64,000 nt of DNA from Cheilinus undulatus (Eukaryota; Chordata; Actinopteri; Labriformes; Labridae): the NCBI RefSeq assembly GCF_018320785.1, contig NC_054875.1:4209632-4273631 (forward strand), given 5' to 3'. Below, in pieces: positions 12,401 through 20,795 of this stretch. The translations under genes and the position numbers were made by a program. Under the pieces are notes generated by a model. The model made no database searches and had not been told where the DNA came from. It saw only the letters and a program-made list of their open reading frames with translations. Position 1 is the stretch's first letter; the number at the start of each line of letters is the position of its first letter.

Positions 12401-15027
12401 AGTGGATAGAAGGGAAACGTATGCCACTGTCTCTATTGTTTGTGTGTACCTGATGCCTCTGTGAACTGACTCGCCATTAAAGGCTACATAAACTACTAAA
12501 CTTAAAACAAAAAGTAAGGCAATTTGTGTTTGGTACATTATTTCTTTGTTGTAACAATGCTTCTTGGTAATAAATCTTATACCGTTGGAAAGCCTGTTTA
12601 TTACCCTTTAAAATGATGCCACATTTGTAAGGATCATGCATTTGTGGGATGAGCAGCAGAGCTAAGTATGTGGCTTGCGCCCATGAAAAATGTGCCAAAT
12701 CTTCTCTGCCAATGCCAAACAGCTTATTTTGCTGTTGCTATTGATTCTTGTTTTGAGCTTCTGGTACCCCCAGGTGCTGCCAATCAGGTGCCTGATTGGC
12801 AGCACCTGTGAGCATGGGTCCTGCTACAGTGGTCAGTAGATGTCTGCTTCAAGAATCGGCATGCCACGTTTGACTGATCTGGATAGGGCCCGTCGGTTGG
12901 GCAACTTCAAGCTGGTGTTCCACAAAACCAAGTTACGGCATTGTTTGGAGTGAACCCTAGTACCATCTCCAACTGAAGGCCAAGCTCCATATAACGGGGA
13001 ATGTCAGAGACAGGCTGTGAAGTGGGCGTCCCAAGAAGACAACACCCCAAGAATACTGTTTTCTCACCCTGTCAGCAAGAACTCTATCCTACAAGATGAC
13101 AACACTCGCCCCCACAGAGCGGGGTTTATCAGAGACTACCTCCAGAATTTGGGAGTGGAGAGGATGGACTGGCCTGCCAGCAGTCCTGACCTTAACCCCA
13201 GTGAACACTTGTGGGATCAGCTTGGGCGTGCTGTTAGTGCCAGAGTGACCAACACAACCACGTTGGCTGACTTGCAACAAATGCCGGTTGAAGAATGGGA
13301 TGCCATCCCACAGCAGTGTGTGACGAGGCTGGTGACCAGCATGAGGAGGAGGAGCCAGGCTGTTGTGGCTGTGTATGGTTCTTCCACGGACTACTGAGGC
13401 TCCTGTTTGTTAAATGAATAAATTGTTAAATTGTCAATAGGTCTTGTTTCTTCAAACTTTAATCATCCAATCCACCAAACACCAAACAAGAGTCAATGGC
13501 AGAATCAGCTGTTTGGCATTGGCAGAGAAGATTTGGCACATTTTTCATGGGCGCAACCCACATACTCAGCTCTGCTGCTCATCCCACAAATGCATGATCC
13601 TTATAAATGTAGCATCATTTAAAAGGGTAATAAACAGGCTTTCCAACGGTATAAGATTTATTACTAAGAAGCATTGTTACAGCAAAGAAATAATGTACCA
13701 AACACAAATTGCCTTGCTTTTTGTTTTAAGTTTAGAATCTGAACTATAGACAACTATTCTATAGGCATAAAGCTGATTTTGCTTCACTCTGTTAAAAATA
13801 GCTAGGGAATAAGTAGATGCTAAACAAATGCTAATTACCTAAAACCTGTCAGAAGCCCTTGTCATTTTTGCACTGTGCTGAAAATTAATGCTGGGGTGCA
13901 TCAGCATCCCTAAAATCACCTATGGGTGCAGCCCTGTCTGCATATCTAATTTATCAAAATGTCCACTGCTTGCACAGTGAATGGAGATTTTGTTTGGCAC
14001 AGATAAACTGCTAATTCAAACCTCACTTTGCGTCCTAGAGCTTCCCACAAAACAGCTCCTGAAGTAAAAGGCACATGGGCCTGTCTGGTACGCCCAGATC
14101 CTAATATTTAGTGAACCCACTGCTTTCACTGAGGCTTCACAGTGGAAACACACCCCAACACATTTCTTTCCAATGAACATTTGCTGAGTAGTAGCTCAGG
14201 GTGCATTTAAATGTGTGCCATTTGCTGTAAAAATAGCCCACATGCTGAAGCTCGCTTGTTTTAAACGCTTTAGTGCTGCATGTGAACACATGCATCCAGC
14301 ACATGTGGTATTTTCTCCTCGTTGATGTTCAGACAAAAGCCTGGGTGGATTAATGACCGTTAGCAGGACTTCTTTGATGTTCCTTCTCCAATCCGTGCCA
14401 ATGTGGATTCACAAGACAGCTGAGTTAGCTTTTAGCCTAGCTAACGCTAGCTAGCATTGTGGTCCACAACACTGGTTACTATTAAAAATAAACTTTCACC
14501 CCTTCAGCTTTAAACAAAATAATCAGTGGCTTTCTATTAAATGGTTTGCACATAAAACATTCGTGATATCGCAGTAGCCGTGGCGTTTCTTTAAATTTCA
14601 TCATGTTGCTCGAATAGTGGTTAGCACTCGGCTAGCAGGTTTGCTGCCTAGCAAACAAAGAGCTTAAAATAGCAGGGGAGTATGCTAGCGTGCTAGCCTG
14701 CGTTAGCATGTCATGTTGCGTTATTTTTTCAGCCAGAAAGTCATGCAGCAGATGTAAAATGTGCACCCCCAGTTATATATAAGGCAACCCCAAATATATC
14801 CTGCCTACAGGCTACGTTAGCATGAGCTAGCTAACATCATAGCAAAGCCCAGGCTGTGGTCGTGAGGAGAATATCCAAACACAACAACACATCTGGATCC
14901 ATCCTTCTCGTTAATTCATACACAGGTTAATTTACATGCAGTTGGTTGAATGCTTGAATAATGTGTTTACCATGCGAGCAGCCTCAGCCCAGGTCCGCTC
15001 CTTCTTTCTCTTTTGTTTGTCCTTCAT
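1..15027 (-). CDS. asxl1: Polycomb-group protein ASXL1, 5' part of gene (last exon off the left edge)
   Basis: ASXL1 is a nuclear scaffold. Its DEUBAD domain binds and activates the deubiquitinase BAP1 (PR-DUB complex, H2AK119ub removal). Eleven coding exons on the minus strand join in phase with GT-AG borders: 15027-14971, 7856-7774, 5363-5361, 4838-4721, 4511-4313, 4022-3853, 3715-3631, 3523-3357, 2790-2694, 1986-1881, 1408-418. They total 2076 nt, or 692 codons. Residues 1-19 ([19 protein letters not shown]) match the family N-terminus; residues 11-87 form the HARE-HTH domain. The [12 protein letters not shown] block lies at about 222-233. DEUBAD spans about 250-360 with the ALNNEFF motif. 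A Ser/Pro/Thr-rich stretch follows, then [15 protein letters not shown] and KVPPIR. These blocks fit ASXL1 better than ASXL2 or ASXL3. The large terminal exon with the PHD finger is outside the window. Identity is from recalled family sequence, not a database search. Confidence 0.95.
418..1408 (-). CDS. asxl1: asxl1 coding exon 11 (codons 362-692)
   Basis: The acceptor TTTAG precedes 1408 and the donor CGG|GTAAGA follows 418. The exon opens with the conserved SGLTKEESL. It then has a basic patch ([22 protein letters not shown]), a (PT)n/(PS)n run, several poly-Ser runs, and the conserved [15 protein letters not shown] and EEPKVPPIR blocks near its end. The conserved ends with a rapidly changing middle are typical of ASXL1. 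In DNA the PT run is a 12-bp tandem repeat at about 945-1000. Confidence 0.93.
1480..1610. repeat. Dispersed repeat fragment with hAT-like end
   Basis: The stretch GTGGTTCTCAACTGGTCTAG recurs nearly exactly at about 55754 in an mfn2 intron, followed by similar bases. The end of a third, inverted relative lies near 31900-31965 (CCAGTTGGGAACTGCTG). GTGGTTCTCAACTGG resembles a hAT-type terminal repeat. Element borders are not resolved. Confidence 0.4.
1881..1986 (-). CDS. asxl1: asxl1 coding exon 10 (codons 327-361)
   Basis: It encodes [20 protein letters not shown] followed by [15 protein letters not shown], the C-terminal helices of the DEUBAD domain. The acceptor is TTTTAG and the donor AA|GTAAG. 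It enters in phase 1 and leaves in phase 2, joining exon 11 through a split Lys codon. Confidence 0.93.
2694..2790 (-). CDS. asxl1: asxl1 coding exon 9 (codons 295-326)
   Basis: It encodes [19 protein letters not shown] and continues [13 protein letters not shown], the core of DEUBAD including the NEF motif that contacts BAP1/UCH37-type deubiquitinases in this domain family. The acceptor is CTTGCAG and the donor GAGG|GTAAG. Confidence 0.94.
3357..3523 (-). CDS. asxl1: asxl1 coding exon 8 (codons 239-294)
   Basis: It encodes [20 protein letters not shown], then [20 protein letters not shown] and [14 protein letters not shown], the N-terminal part of DEUBAD and very close to vertebrate ASXL1. 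The acceptor is GTGTAG and the donor CTG|GTATG, leaving phase 0. Confidence 0.94.
3631..3715 (-). CDS. asxl1: asxl1 coding exon 7 (codons 211-238)
   Basis: It encodes [20 protein letters not shown] then VNGEHVPS. The [12 protein letters not shown] block is an ASXL family hallmark. The acceptor is TTCTACAG and the donor TCAG|GTATG. Confidence 0.93.
3853..4022 (-). CDS. asxl1: asxl1 coding exon 6 (codons 154-210)
   Basis: It encodes a Ser/Gln-rich linker ([16 protein letters not shown], then [13 protein letters not shown] repeats) ending RQ before the donor [23 protein letters not shown] parallels the human SLDETSSNASCSTE segment. A related TRLSRS sequence occurs twice, a short internal duplication. 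The phase fits both neighbours. Confidence 0.88.
4313..4511 (-). CDS. asxl1: asxl1 coding exon 5 (codons 88-153)
   Basis: It starts KNALQW, continuing the ...LFTLK|K junction of the HARE domain, then runs through a Thr/Ser/Ala-rich linker to SGDND. The acceptor is CTGTAG and the donor GACG|GTAAC. The linker is poorly conserved, as expected. Confidence 0.9.
4721..4838 (-). CDS. asxl1: asxl1 coding exon 4 (codons 48-87, HARE-HTH core)
   Basis: It encodes [20 protein letters not shown] and [19 protein letters not shown], the most conserved part of the HARE-HTH (winged-helix-like) domain. The acceptor is GTGTGCAG and the donor AAG|GTACTC. Direct joining to exon 2 would drop the conserved Ser of RSGT; the microexon at 5361-5363 restores it. 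Confidence 0.95.
5361..5363 (-). CDS. asxl1: asxl1 3-nt microexon (GAG)
   Basis: On the minus strand the sequence reads AACAG|GAG|GTAGGT, a perfect acceptor-exon-donor arrangement around three bases. Exon 2 ends ...ATG CG and exon 4 starts T GGC ACA. Inserting GAG gives CGG AGT GGC ACA, so Arg-Ser-Gly-Thr, the residues expected in vertebrate ASXL1. Without it the Ser is missing. From memory, differing exon counts for human ASXL1 (12 or 13) also reflect a tiny third exon. The call rests on homology and phase; there is no transcript evidence here. Confidence 0.8.
5364..7773 (-). other. asxl1 intron 2
   Basis: Intron between exon 2 and the microexon. It contains a hAT-like MITE of the GGGCTGAACGATT family (5701-6145), a GC-richer stretch at 6680-6930 with an 11-bp inverted repeat, and otherwise featureless AT-rich DNA. 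Confidence 0.6.
5701..6145 (-). mobile_element. MITE of the GGGCTGAACGATT family
   Basis: It starts near GGGCATGGCAATTACTCGAA and ends AATCGTTCAGCCCTA. The inside carries GCAATATGGCCTGCTGCAAT, found inverted in the 10354-10855 copy. It is the same family in the opposite orientation. No coding capacity. The right end is clear, the left end decayed. Confidence 0.6.
7774..7856 (-). CDS. asxl1: asxl1 coding exon 2 (codons 20-46)
   Basis: It encodes [20 protein letters not shown] then TKGLKEM plus two bases of an Arg codon, the first helices of the HARE-HTH domain. The acceptor is CTAG and the donor CG|GTAAG. It is too short and spliced to stand out as an open frame, but matches human ASXL1 almost residue for residue. 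Confidence 0.95.
10354..10855 (+). mobile_element. MITE of the GGGCTGAACGATT family, with internal relative
   Basis: It begins TAGGGCTGAACGATTTGGGA and ends CGATTAATTGCCGAGCCCTA, so the ends are imperfect inverted repeats. A second start-like sequence, AGGGCTGAATAATATC, occurs inside near 10526, so the copy may be two nested members. There is no open frame of interest. Confidence 0.6.
11378..11560 (+). mobile_element. Truncated MITE of the GGGCTGAACGATT family
   Basis: It begins CGGGCTGAACGATTTCAGAA and continues like the 10354 copy (TTGCAATTTGATATGCAATT). The matching far end is missing, so it is a 5' fragment. Confidence 0.5.
12771..12808. repeat. Perfect 18-bp hairpin inside the Tc1 copy
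   Basis: CAGGTGCTGCCAATCAGG is followed after two bases by its exact reverse complement. It lies just inside the left inverted repeat of the element at 12499-13732, before the transposase remnant. Confidence 0.9.
13017..13397 (+). pseudogene. Tc1 transposase remnant, C-terminal part
   Basis: The open frame contains [30 protein letters not shown] and [14 protein letters not shown], i.e. the second Asp and the final Glu of a DD34E catalytic core, 34 residues apart. The N-terminal DNA-binding half and first Asp are lost by deletion, so this is a relic. Confidence 0.85.
14971..15027 (-). CDS. asxl1: asxl1 coding exon 1 with start codon
   Basis: It encodes [19 protein letters not shown] from the ATG at 15027-15025, with the donor ATG|GTAAAC. 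The basic N-terminus followed by TWAEAA is diagnostic for ASXL proteins. The start is chosen because it reproduces the family N-terminus exactly. Confidence 0.96.
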
Positions 15028-15290
15028 TTCCTCTGCGCTGCTGAGTCTCTACAAAGCAAAACGATGGCGACTTAGCTGCTTAGCAAAATGGCTAACTGCG
15101 CTCCAGGTTCACTGTGCAGAGCCAAAACAACACGCTCCTTCAGCTCCAGATGATGCTATGGCGTCTGCTAGTCTCTAAAATCTGTCGCTGCTGTGTGCTA
15201 TGCCTTTTTCTGAGCTAGCTCACCACATATCGTCTCTCTGTGGCACAGAAGCAGTGTGAGTGCAGGGCTGGCTGTGTGCTGCAGGACAAG
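15028..15290 (-). promoter_or_regulatory. asxl1: asxl1 5' UTR and proximal promoter
   Basis: Sequence just upstream of the asxl1 ATG, richer in G+C than its surroundings, with no repeats recognised. It contains several TAGC/GCTAA hexamers, also dense over the first kilobase of intron 1. No TATA box is obvious at a convincing distance. The exact start of transcription cannot be set by eye. Confidence 0.5.
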
Positions 15291-15952
15291 CCTCTAAGGA
15301 ATGCAACAACCAGGTCAGAGGTCAAACCCTCCGCAGGAATGCAACAAAACATCGAGCAGCCCCCTGCATGCAAATGGAGCTCATTTAAACAGATGCTGCA
15401 AGTAAATAATGATGTTTGATATCAAAAGGGCACAATGGTGATTGAGCCTCCTCCTCTCTGCACGAAGACGTTAGATATAAGCAACATGAAATATAACCAC
15501 TGTGTCCATTAGAGGGAATTACACAGGCCTGCAATGTTATTGCATGTAAACTTTTATAGCACATTGTACACACATTTGTAAAGTTCAGCAGGATTTTCAC
15601 AATAACATATTGTAATTCTTTACCAAAATTGATTGGAACATTTTGTTTTAGACAATTAAAAGAAAGGATGAGATATATTTAGAATTTCGCTGATAAACAA
15701 TATATTGATATTTCAAAATACATTTTGGCCAGTACTAACACAATTAGACATGCCAACGTTTTATCCCAAATAACAGGGCCGGGAAACTAGGTTGCCAGGA
15801 GGGCCATATCAATTTTATTTCAATGCCTGTAACTATTCTTTAATTCTTAATTTTGGCATGTTGCTAATTAGAAATAATGTTAATTATTTTAGTTGTTATT
15901 GAGAATATTAAACACAATTACTAAGCTATTTTACAACATTTACAGTGCCTAT

Positions 15953-16349
15953 CAGGGGCGTAACTAGAAACTCTGGGCCCACAGAAAGACTACAGCCCCC
16001 TCCCTTCACTGGCTTGCCAAGCAACCAATGTTGCCTAATTTTTTACAAATATATATGCATTTAAATGTATTTTTGAAGCATAATTTCCCCATTTATGAGC
16101 AATATTTTTACTATGGTTAAAGTGAATTTACTTGCCTTATTTTGCAGTGCTGGACTATACCGCTTGGACATTTTTGAGGGAGGAACAGAACCCCCCCCCA
16201 CACACACACACATTTTTTTGCTTTTGATTCAATAATGAAACTAATTACTAAGAAAAAAAAAACCAGATAAAAATACACCCCCCCCCCCTCCCCCTCCACT
16301 GTGGGCCTGGATAATCAGTATCCTTTTTCCCCCCTGTGCTACACCCCTG
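15953..16349 (+). mobile_element. hAT-type MITE with 8-bp target duplication
   Basis: It begins CAGGGGCGTAACTAG and ends GTGCTACACCCCTG, inverted repeats of the CAGGGG type. It is flanked by GTGCCTAT on the left and GTGCCGAT on the right, an 8-bp duplication with one mismatch, the hAT signature. No coding capacity; C- and A-rich runs lie near 16190-16300. Confidence 0.8.
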
Positions 16350-16457
16350 GTGCCGATGCTTGGATGTTTTACACTTGGTCAATATAATATGGCTTTTTGA
16401 CAAACACAAGAAAGAAAGAAAGTTTGGTCTGATGAGACCAAAATGGTGCCTTTAGGC

Positions 16458-17490
16458 CAGGGGTGTCAAACGCAATCACAGCAGGCCGGATTCTGGATTC
16501 AGGTCTAACCTAAGGGCCTAACAGGGTCAACATTTATCCATAACTGTCAACCTCATTTTCACCAGTAATAAAATGTGAAAAAAACAGCACTGATGATAAA
16601 TCATTTGGAAATGAAAAAAGAGTTTAAATGATAAGTTTAAGGGCTCACAATCTGAGATAACAATTCCAATTTATTAGTTCAAAAGAGCACGATATTAAAA
16701 ATAGAAAAAAAGTTTTTAAAGAGCAAATATATAAGAAGAAAGTTGAAATCATAAGTTTGAAAGATGAAAATATGAGATCAAATTTGAAATCATGAGTTTA
16801 AAAGTCAAAATATGACTTAAAATTTTAAATTGTGAGTCTGATGGCTCAAAATATGGGATTAAAAAGCCAAAAATTAGGAGTTAAAAATGTCAAAATATGA
16901 GCTTGAATTTAAAATGATGACTTTAAACATTAAAAATGTGAGTTAAATTCAAAATTGGGAGGGTAAAAGGTTAAAATATGATATAAAAAGTAAAAATTAG
17001 TCATTTAAAATGTCAAAATATGAGGAAAAAATTAAAATAATATTTTAAAAGTCAAAATATGGGATTAAAAAGCCAAAGTAAGGAGTTGAAAAGGTCAAAA
17101 TATGACTTAAAATTTAAAATTGGAAATCTAAAAGATAAAAATGTGATACATAAGGTCCAAATTATGAGTTGAAAAGGTCAAAGCATGAAATGAAAAGTCA
17201 AAATCATAAGTTTGAATTGTAATCTTGAGATGCAAAATTGAAAACATGAAATAAAACACAAATTAATTTCTTTCCCCACATCCTTGACTACTCTTTACTT
17301 TTTTAGATTTTTATGGTTTTAACAAAGATATTTTAAATAATCAAGTTGAAGTAACATTATAATACTGGAGGAAATCTGCAGACCTCATACTGGTGGGCCA
17401 GTTTTAATACAAATATGATGTGATCTTGCGGGCCGGATATAATCGTTCCACAGGCCAGATTTGGCCCCCGGGCCTTGAGTTTGACACCCC
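16458..17490 (+). mobile_element. Non-autonomous hAT-like element, CAGGGGTGTCAAAC ends
   Basis: It begins CAGGGGTGTCAAACGCAATC and ends GGGCCTTGAGTTTGACACCCC-type sequence, inverted terminal repeats shared with the element at 25913-26768. The interior (16600-17240) is a degenerate array of about 20-25-bp units built on TCAAAATATGA and AAATTATGAGTT. It sits inside a Tc1 transposase gene. A clean target duplication is not visible. Confidence 0.75.
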
Positions 17491-18589
17491 ATCAGACAAG
17501 ACACTATGTTTGGTGAACACCAAACACTGCACATCTCTACAAACATACCATCCCCACTATGAAGCACAGTGGTGGCAGCATCATGCTGTGGGGATGCTTC
17601 TTGGCCCCAGAAGGCTTGTAAAGACTGAGGGTAAAATGAATACGTCAAAATATCAGAAAATCCTTGAGGACAATCTTATTCAATCTGACAGAGAACTACA
17701 GCTTGGGAGGAGATTTATTTTCAAGGAAGACAATGACCCAGTGAATACAGCAAAAGCTGCACAGAAATGTTTTAAAGACAAAAGGTGAATGTTCTGGAGT
17801 GTCAAAGCCCAGACCTCAATCCAATAGAGAATTTATTGCTGGACTTGTGGTGGTTTGTTCACACACCCGATCCCCACGCAACCTGACAGAGCTTGAGCAG
17901 CTTTGCAAAGAATAATGGATAAAACGTGCAGAGTCCTTGCTCAGACTCAGTTCTGTGATTGCAGCCAAAGATGCATCTACTAAACACTGAGCTGAAGGGG
18001 TGGATATTTACGCTGTCACTTATTTTACATTACATTTATTTATTTATTTTTTGTGTCTCTAATGTTATACAATTATTTTCAGTTTTGCGGCCCACTGATT
18101 GAAAATAAAAATGCTTTACCTCAAATACACTTTTACATTACCTTATGTAAACTATCTTAAATGGTCTTTTCTATCTCGTGTAAATCTGCCCACATCCTTG
18201 AATATTTTATACTTCTGATCATGTCTAGTCAGCATTCTTACACCCTTTGCACATCTTGCAACCAAACTATCAATGCACACAGATTTATATACTAGAAAAA
18301 TATCCAAGAAGAGCTTGAAAATGATTAAATCTTTTTTTTTTAAACACTTTTTTCAATTTTATTTATTTTCTTATTTTCAATTTTATTCCTGTACACTAGG
18401 AGCAAAGCTAACCAAAATTCCTTGTCCCTTGAGCATACTTTGCCTATAAAGCTGATTCAGATTTTTTTCATGCTTGTTTGAAAACAAAGTTGTATTTGAA
18501 ATTGAAAGTTGATAACCCTCCTGCATGCACATATGAGGACATTATATCCTGGACAACATAGTTGTAAGTTCTACTATTAGAATTTTTGA

Positions 18590-19140
18590 AGAAAATATGT
18601 ACTGTCTGTTAAAGTTGAAGTTATTCACTTGAAGTACTGGGAGAATTTGCTATCAAGTTTTAAGGAATTTGCGTTGATAATGTTGGGAATATATCTGGTA
18701 AAGTTTACAGAATATTCATTGAAAGTTTGGGAGACATTTGCATATTTTTTAGAGCTTCTTTGGAAGTGTTTTTGTGTTGAAATTGTTGAATATTTGCATG
18801 AAAAGTTTGGATTTTTTTCAGTGTTGGAGGATTGTTTTTGAATTCTCATTCATTTTGTGTTAATTTAGGAAATGTATTTGTATTTTTGGAAACATTTTTT
18901 GAACTTATTTGGGGAGACTTTCCTTCATAATATTAAGGCATGCTCATGGAAACTTGGGACATTTTTTTTTTATGTGATTTGGGAATTTTATGTGATTTGG
19001 GATGCAAGTTATCCTTTGAAATTTCAGGAAATTTGTTGGCATATTTGGGGGAATTTTCCACCATTTTTCATGGAATATTGGGGATTTTTTTTGTACATTT
19101 TGGGGAATTTGCTTTGACAATTTCTCAGGAATGTAAATAG
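18590..19140. repeat. Degenerate tandem repeat, TTTGGGAATTTG-type units
   Basis: Irregular ~20-30-bp units built on TTGGGAATTTG, GGGAATTTTATGTGATT and GAAAGTTTGGGAGAC run across 550 bp. Few stops arise, giving Phe/Trp-rich open frames on both strands with no family resemblance. It ends at a 12-base G run. It looks like an old minisatellite or satellite fragment. Confidence 0.6.
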
Positions 19141-19769
19141 AGGGGGGGGGGGGGTCATAGAGATCATTCAAGTTTATACAGAGTAAAACGTTGCGTACGT
19201 GGACCGTTCATAGTGGAAGTTTGTCTCACAGCAAGAAAGAAAATGACTTTTTTTCCCCCTCTTTTTAGTAAATGTCAAACTTTACCTATACAAAAAATGG
19301 ATGATAGTTACATCCATTCGTACTTAGAACCTCATTTTGAGAGACAGGCATGTACGTATTTTTACTGTTGCATTGATTTTAGTGTTCCCTAATGCAAAAC
19401 ATAATTTTGTAGGATTGCGATACAGTGAAAGGCCTTTTAAATTTAGTTTCATTTTTTTTATAAGTAAAGCAAGTTAAGCTGACATGTTGTCATTAGATCT
19501 CCCACCCAATCCTGCATTAAACTTTATTAGAGACTTTACAGGTTAGTGCTAAAAACATATTAAAGTTAAAATGAGGAACACAGGCTGTCATCACATTCAA
19601 AGCCTTATTGCCTAAATCTTATTTTTTCTTAAAAGAAAAAAAAACTAAGTCCAATCACTTTATCCTGCTGTGTGAATGCAGAGAAAGTTATAATTTTAAA
19701 TGTATAATATATAATTTATATAATTTATTATAATTTTCTTTTTAGGTCACTCTTATTGTAAACAAAAGA

Positions 19770-20300
19770 AGGGAAAAACACTTCATGAAACACAAAAATA
19801 TTTTTTGCAAAATGCAAAACACATAATGCATAACATTAAACACTTTGTGAAACAGACAAAAAAAATTATTGGAACAAATTCCTGACATGATACATTTTGT
19901 GGAACACAAAAATATTTAACATGAAAAAAACTGTAAAACAGAAAACATTTAAAAATACAGACTTTTCATGAAAAACAACATTCCATATAACACAAGTTTT
20001 TTTTTTTGTCTAAAACAAACGAGATAAAAACATTTTCCGAAATGCAAAAAATATAATGAAAGAGAAATGCATTTTGCGTTACACAAAACAGTTCATGAAA
20101 CACACACAAAAAATGTTAAACTAAAAAACACTTTTTGAGAGACATTTCATAAAATGCAAAGAAAAAAAATCAAACACAGAAACATTTTGTCAAATGCAAA
20201 GTATTCAATGAATGACAAAAACATTTTTAATCACAAAAATGTTTAATCAGGCAGAAAAAAATATTCATCAAGAAAAACAATTTGTAAAACAAATATATTT
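19770..20300. repeat. Degenerate repeat zone, AAACACAAAAA / ATTTTGTGAAAC units
   Basis: Recurring words TGAAACACA, ACACAAAAA, CAAAATGCAAA and CATTTTGTG occur every ~20-35 bp. The composition is strongly A-rich and differs from the T/G-rich zone at 18590-19140. It borders the PLAG-family promoter. No coding potential. Confidence 0.5.
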
Positions 20301-20639
20301 TTTTCTATTCTTTTTCTATATTCGTTGAAATTTCCTTTTGTTTAATGAAATATTTTTTTGCATTCCCTGAAATATTTTTGCAGTTGTCTCTCTGGGCCAC
20401 CGTACATCTCCTCTGATGAAAGGCATGGCATGTTGTCTTATTGTGAAGCAGTGTTTCTGTACAAAAAGTGCTATGAAATACATTTTATTCGGTTTAATAA
20501 GATCAGTCAAATGAATCTCTTGATTGCAACAATAACAGGTGCAAATACCAGACTGGTATGATCGAAATAGATGAATAAACACAGAAATATGTGTCTGTTT
20601 GTTTGTGTCGCTCCGGTTCCTGCTGGAGTTCCTCTGAGC

Positions 20640-20700
20640 TCGAGCTGTGACGTCACTCTCCCAGAATGCATGGCTTCCAGCGCGGCGCCCAGCAGTCCAG
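20640..20700 (+). promoter_or_regulatory. Promoter of the PLAG-family gene: CRE plus ZNF143-like site
   Basis: A perfect cAMP-response element TGACGTCA lies at 20648-20655, followed by CTCCCAGAATGCAT (20657-20670). That word matches the core of the ZNF143/THAP11 promoter motif (TCCCAGMATGC). The surroundings are GC-rich (GCGCGGCGCCC). Position and composition suggest a TATA-less promoter starting the leader exon at about 20.68 kb. Confidence 0.65.
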
Positions 20701-20795
20701 GCCCGGACTGTGAGAAACATCTTTAAAACTAGTTTAAAATGTCGATGTGGAGGCGGAATGGAGGCCGGACGGAGAGAAGGACGGGGACACAGTCG
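20680..20795 (+). other. PLAG-family gene leader exon (exon 1)
   Basis: GC-rich exon ending in a strong donor, AGTCG|GTAAGTGAG, at 20795/20796. It contains ATG at 20739 opening MSMWRRNGGRTERRTGTQS to the exon end. Joined to the acceptor at 29462 this frame stops after nine more codons (28-codon upstream ORF). Joined to the alternative acceptor at 29904-29906 it runs in phase into the zinc-finger frame. The 5' end is approximate. Confidence 0.6.

Larger units (their letters stand above)
12499..13732 (+). mobile_element. Defective Tc1-type transposon with ~240-bp inverted repeats
   Basis: The ends AACTTAAAAC / GTTTTAAGTT are flanked on both sides by TA, the usual Tc1/mariner target. The arms 12499-12735 and 13490-13732 are near-identical inverted repeats (shared words include GTTTGGTACATTATTTCTTT). 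Between them lie remnants of one plus-strand transposase: an N-terminal piece from about 12860 ([18 protein letters not shown]) and a C-terminal piece. The middle, including the first catalytic Asp, is deleted. It cannot encode a working transposase. Confidence 0.85.
7857..14970 (-). other. asxl1 intron 1 (7.1 kb, transposon-rich)
   Basis: Holds MITE copies (10354-10855 and 11378-11560), a Tc1 remnant with long inverted repeats (12499-13732) and, at 14420-14900 next to exon 1, a cluster of GTTAGC/GCTAGC/GCTAAC words. The remainder (7860-10300, 11560-12300, 13750-14400) shows no exon or recognisable element. Confidence 0.6.
15943..18115 (+). mobile_element. Degraded Tc1 copy split by two nested MITEs
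   Basis: The left end reads CAGTGCCTAT, resumes after a MITE at 16350 (CTTGGATGTTTTACACTTGG, AATATGGCTTTTTGACAAAC), and reaches the transposase word TCTGATGAGACCAAAATGG (S-D-E-T-K). It breaks again at 16457 and resumes at 17491 with the [17 protein letters not shown] block and a decayed second Asp region. SPDLNPIEN is readable near 17810. Frameshifts and stops abound, and the right inverted repeat is not recognisable. The inserts (15953-16349 and 16458-17490) are younger than the Tc1 copy. Confidence 0.75.
15291..20640. other. Intergenic repeat field between asxl1 and the PLAG-family gene
   Basis: No gene is recognised. It holds the broken Tc1 copy (15943-18115) with two nested MITEs, the degenerate tandem zone at 18590-19140, a 12-base G run at about 19142, and a second degenerate zone at 19770-20300. 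15300-15940 shows nothing recognisable. Confidence 0.6.

Noticed and set aside
18629..19117. Phe/Trp-rich frames that look like membrane proteins
   Set aside because: They arise from the degenerate TTTGGGAATTTG repeat; the opposite strand is equally open and no family motif is present.
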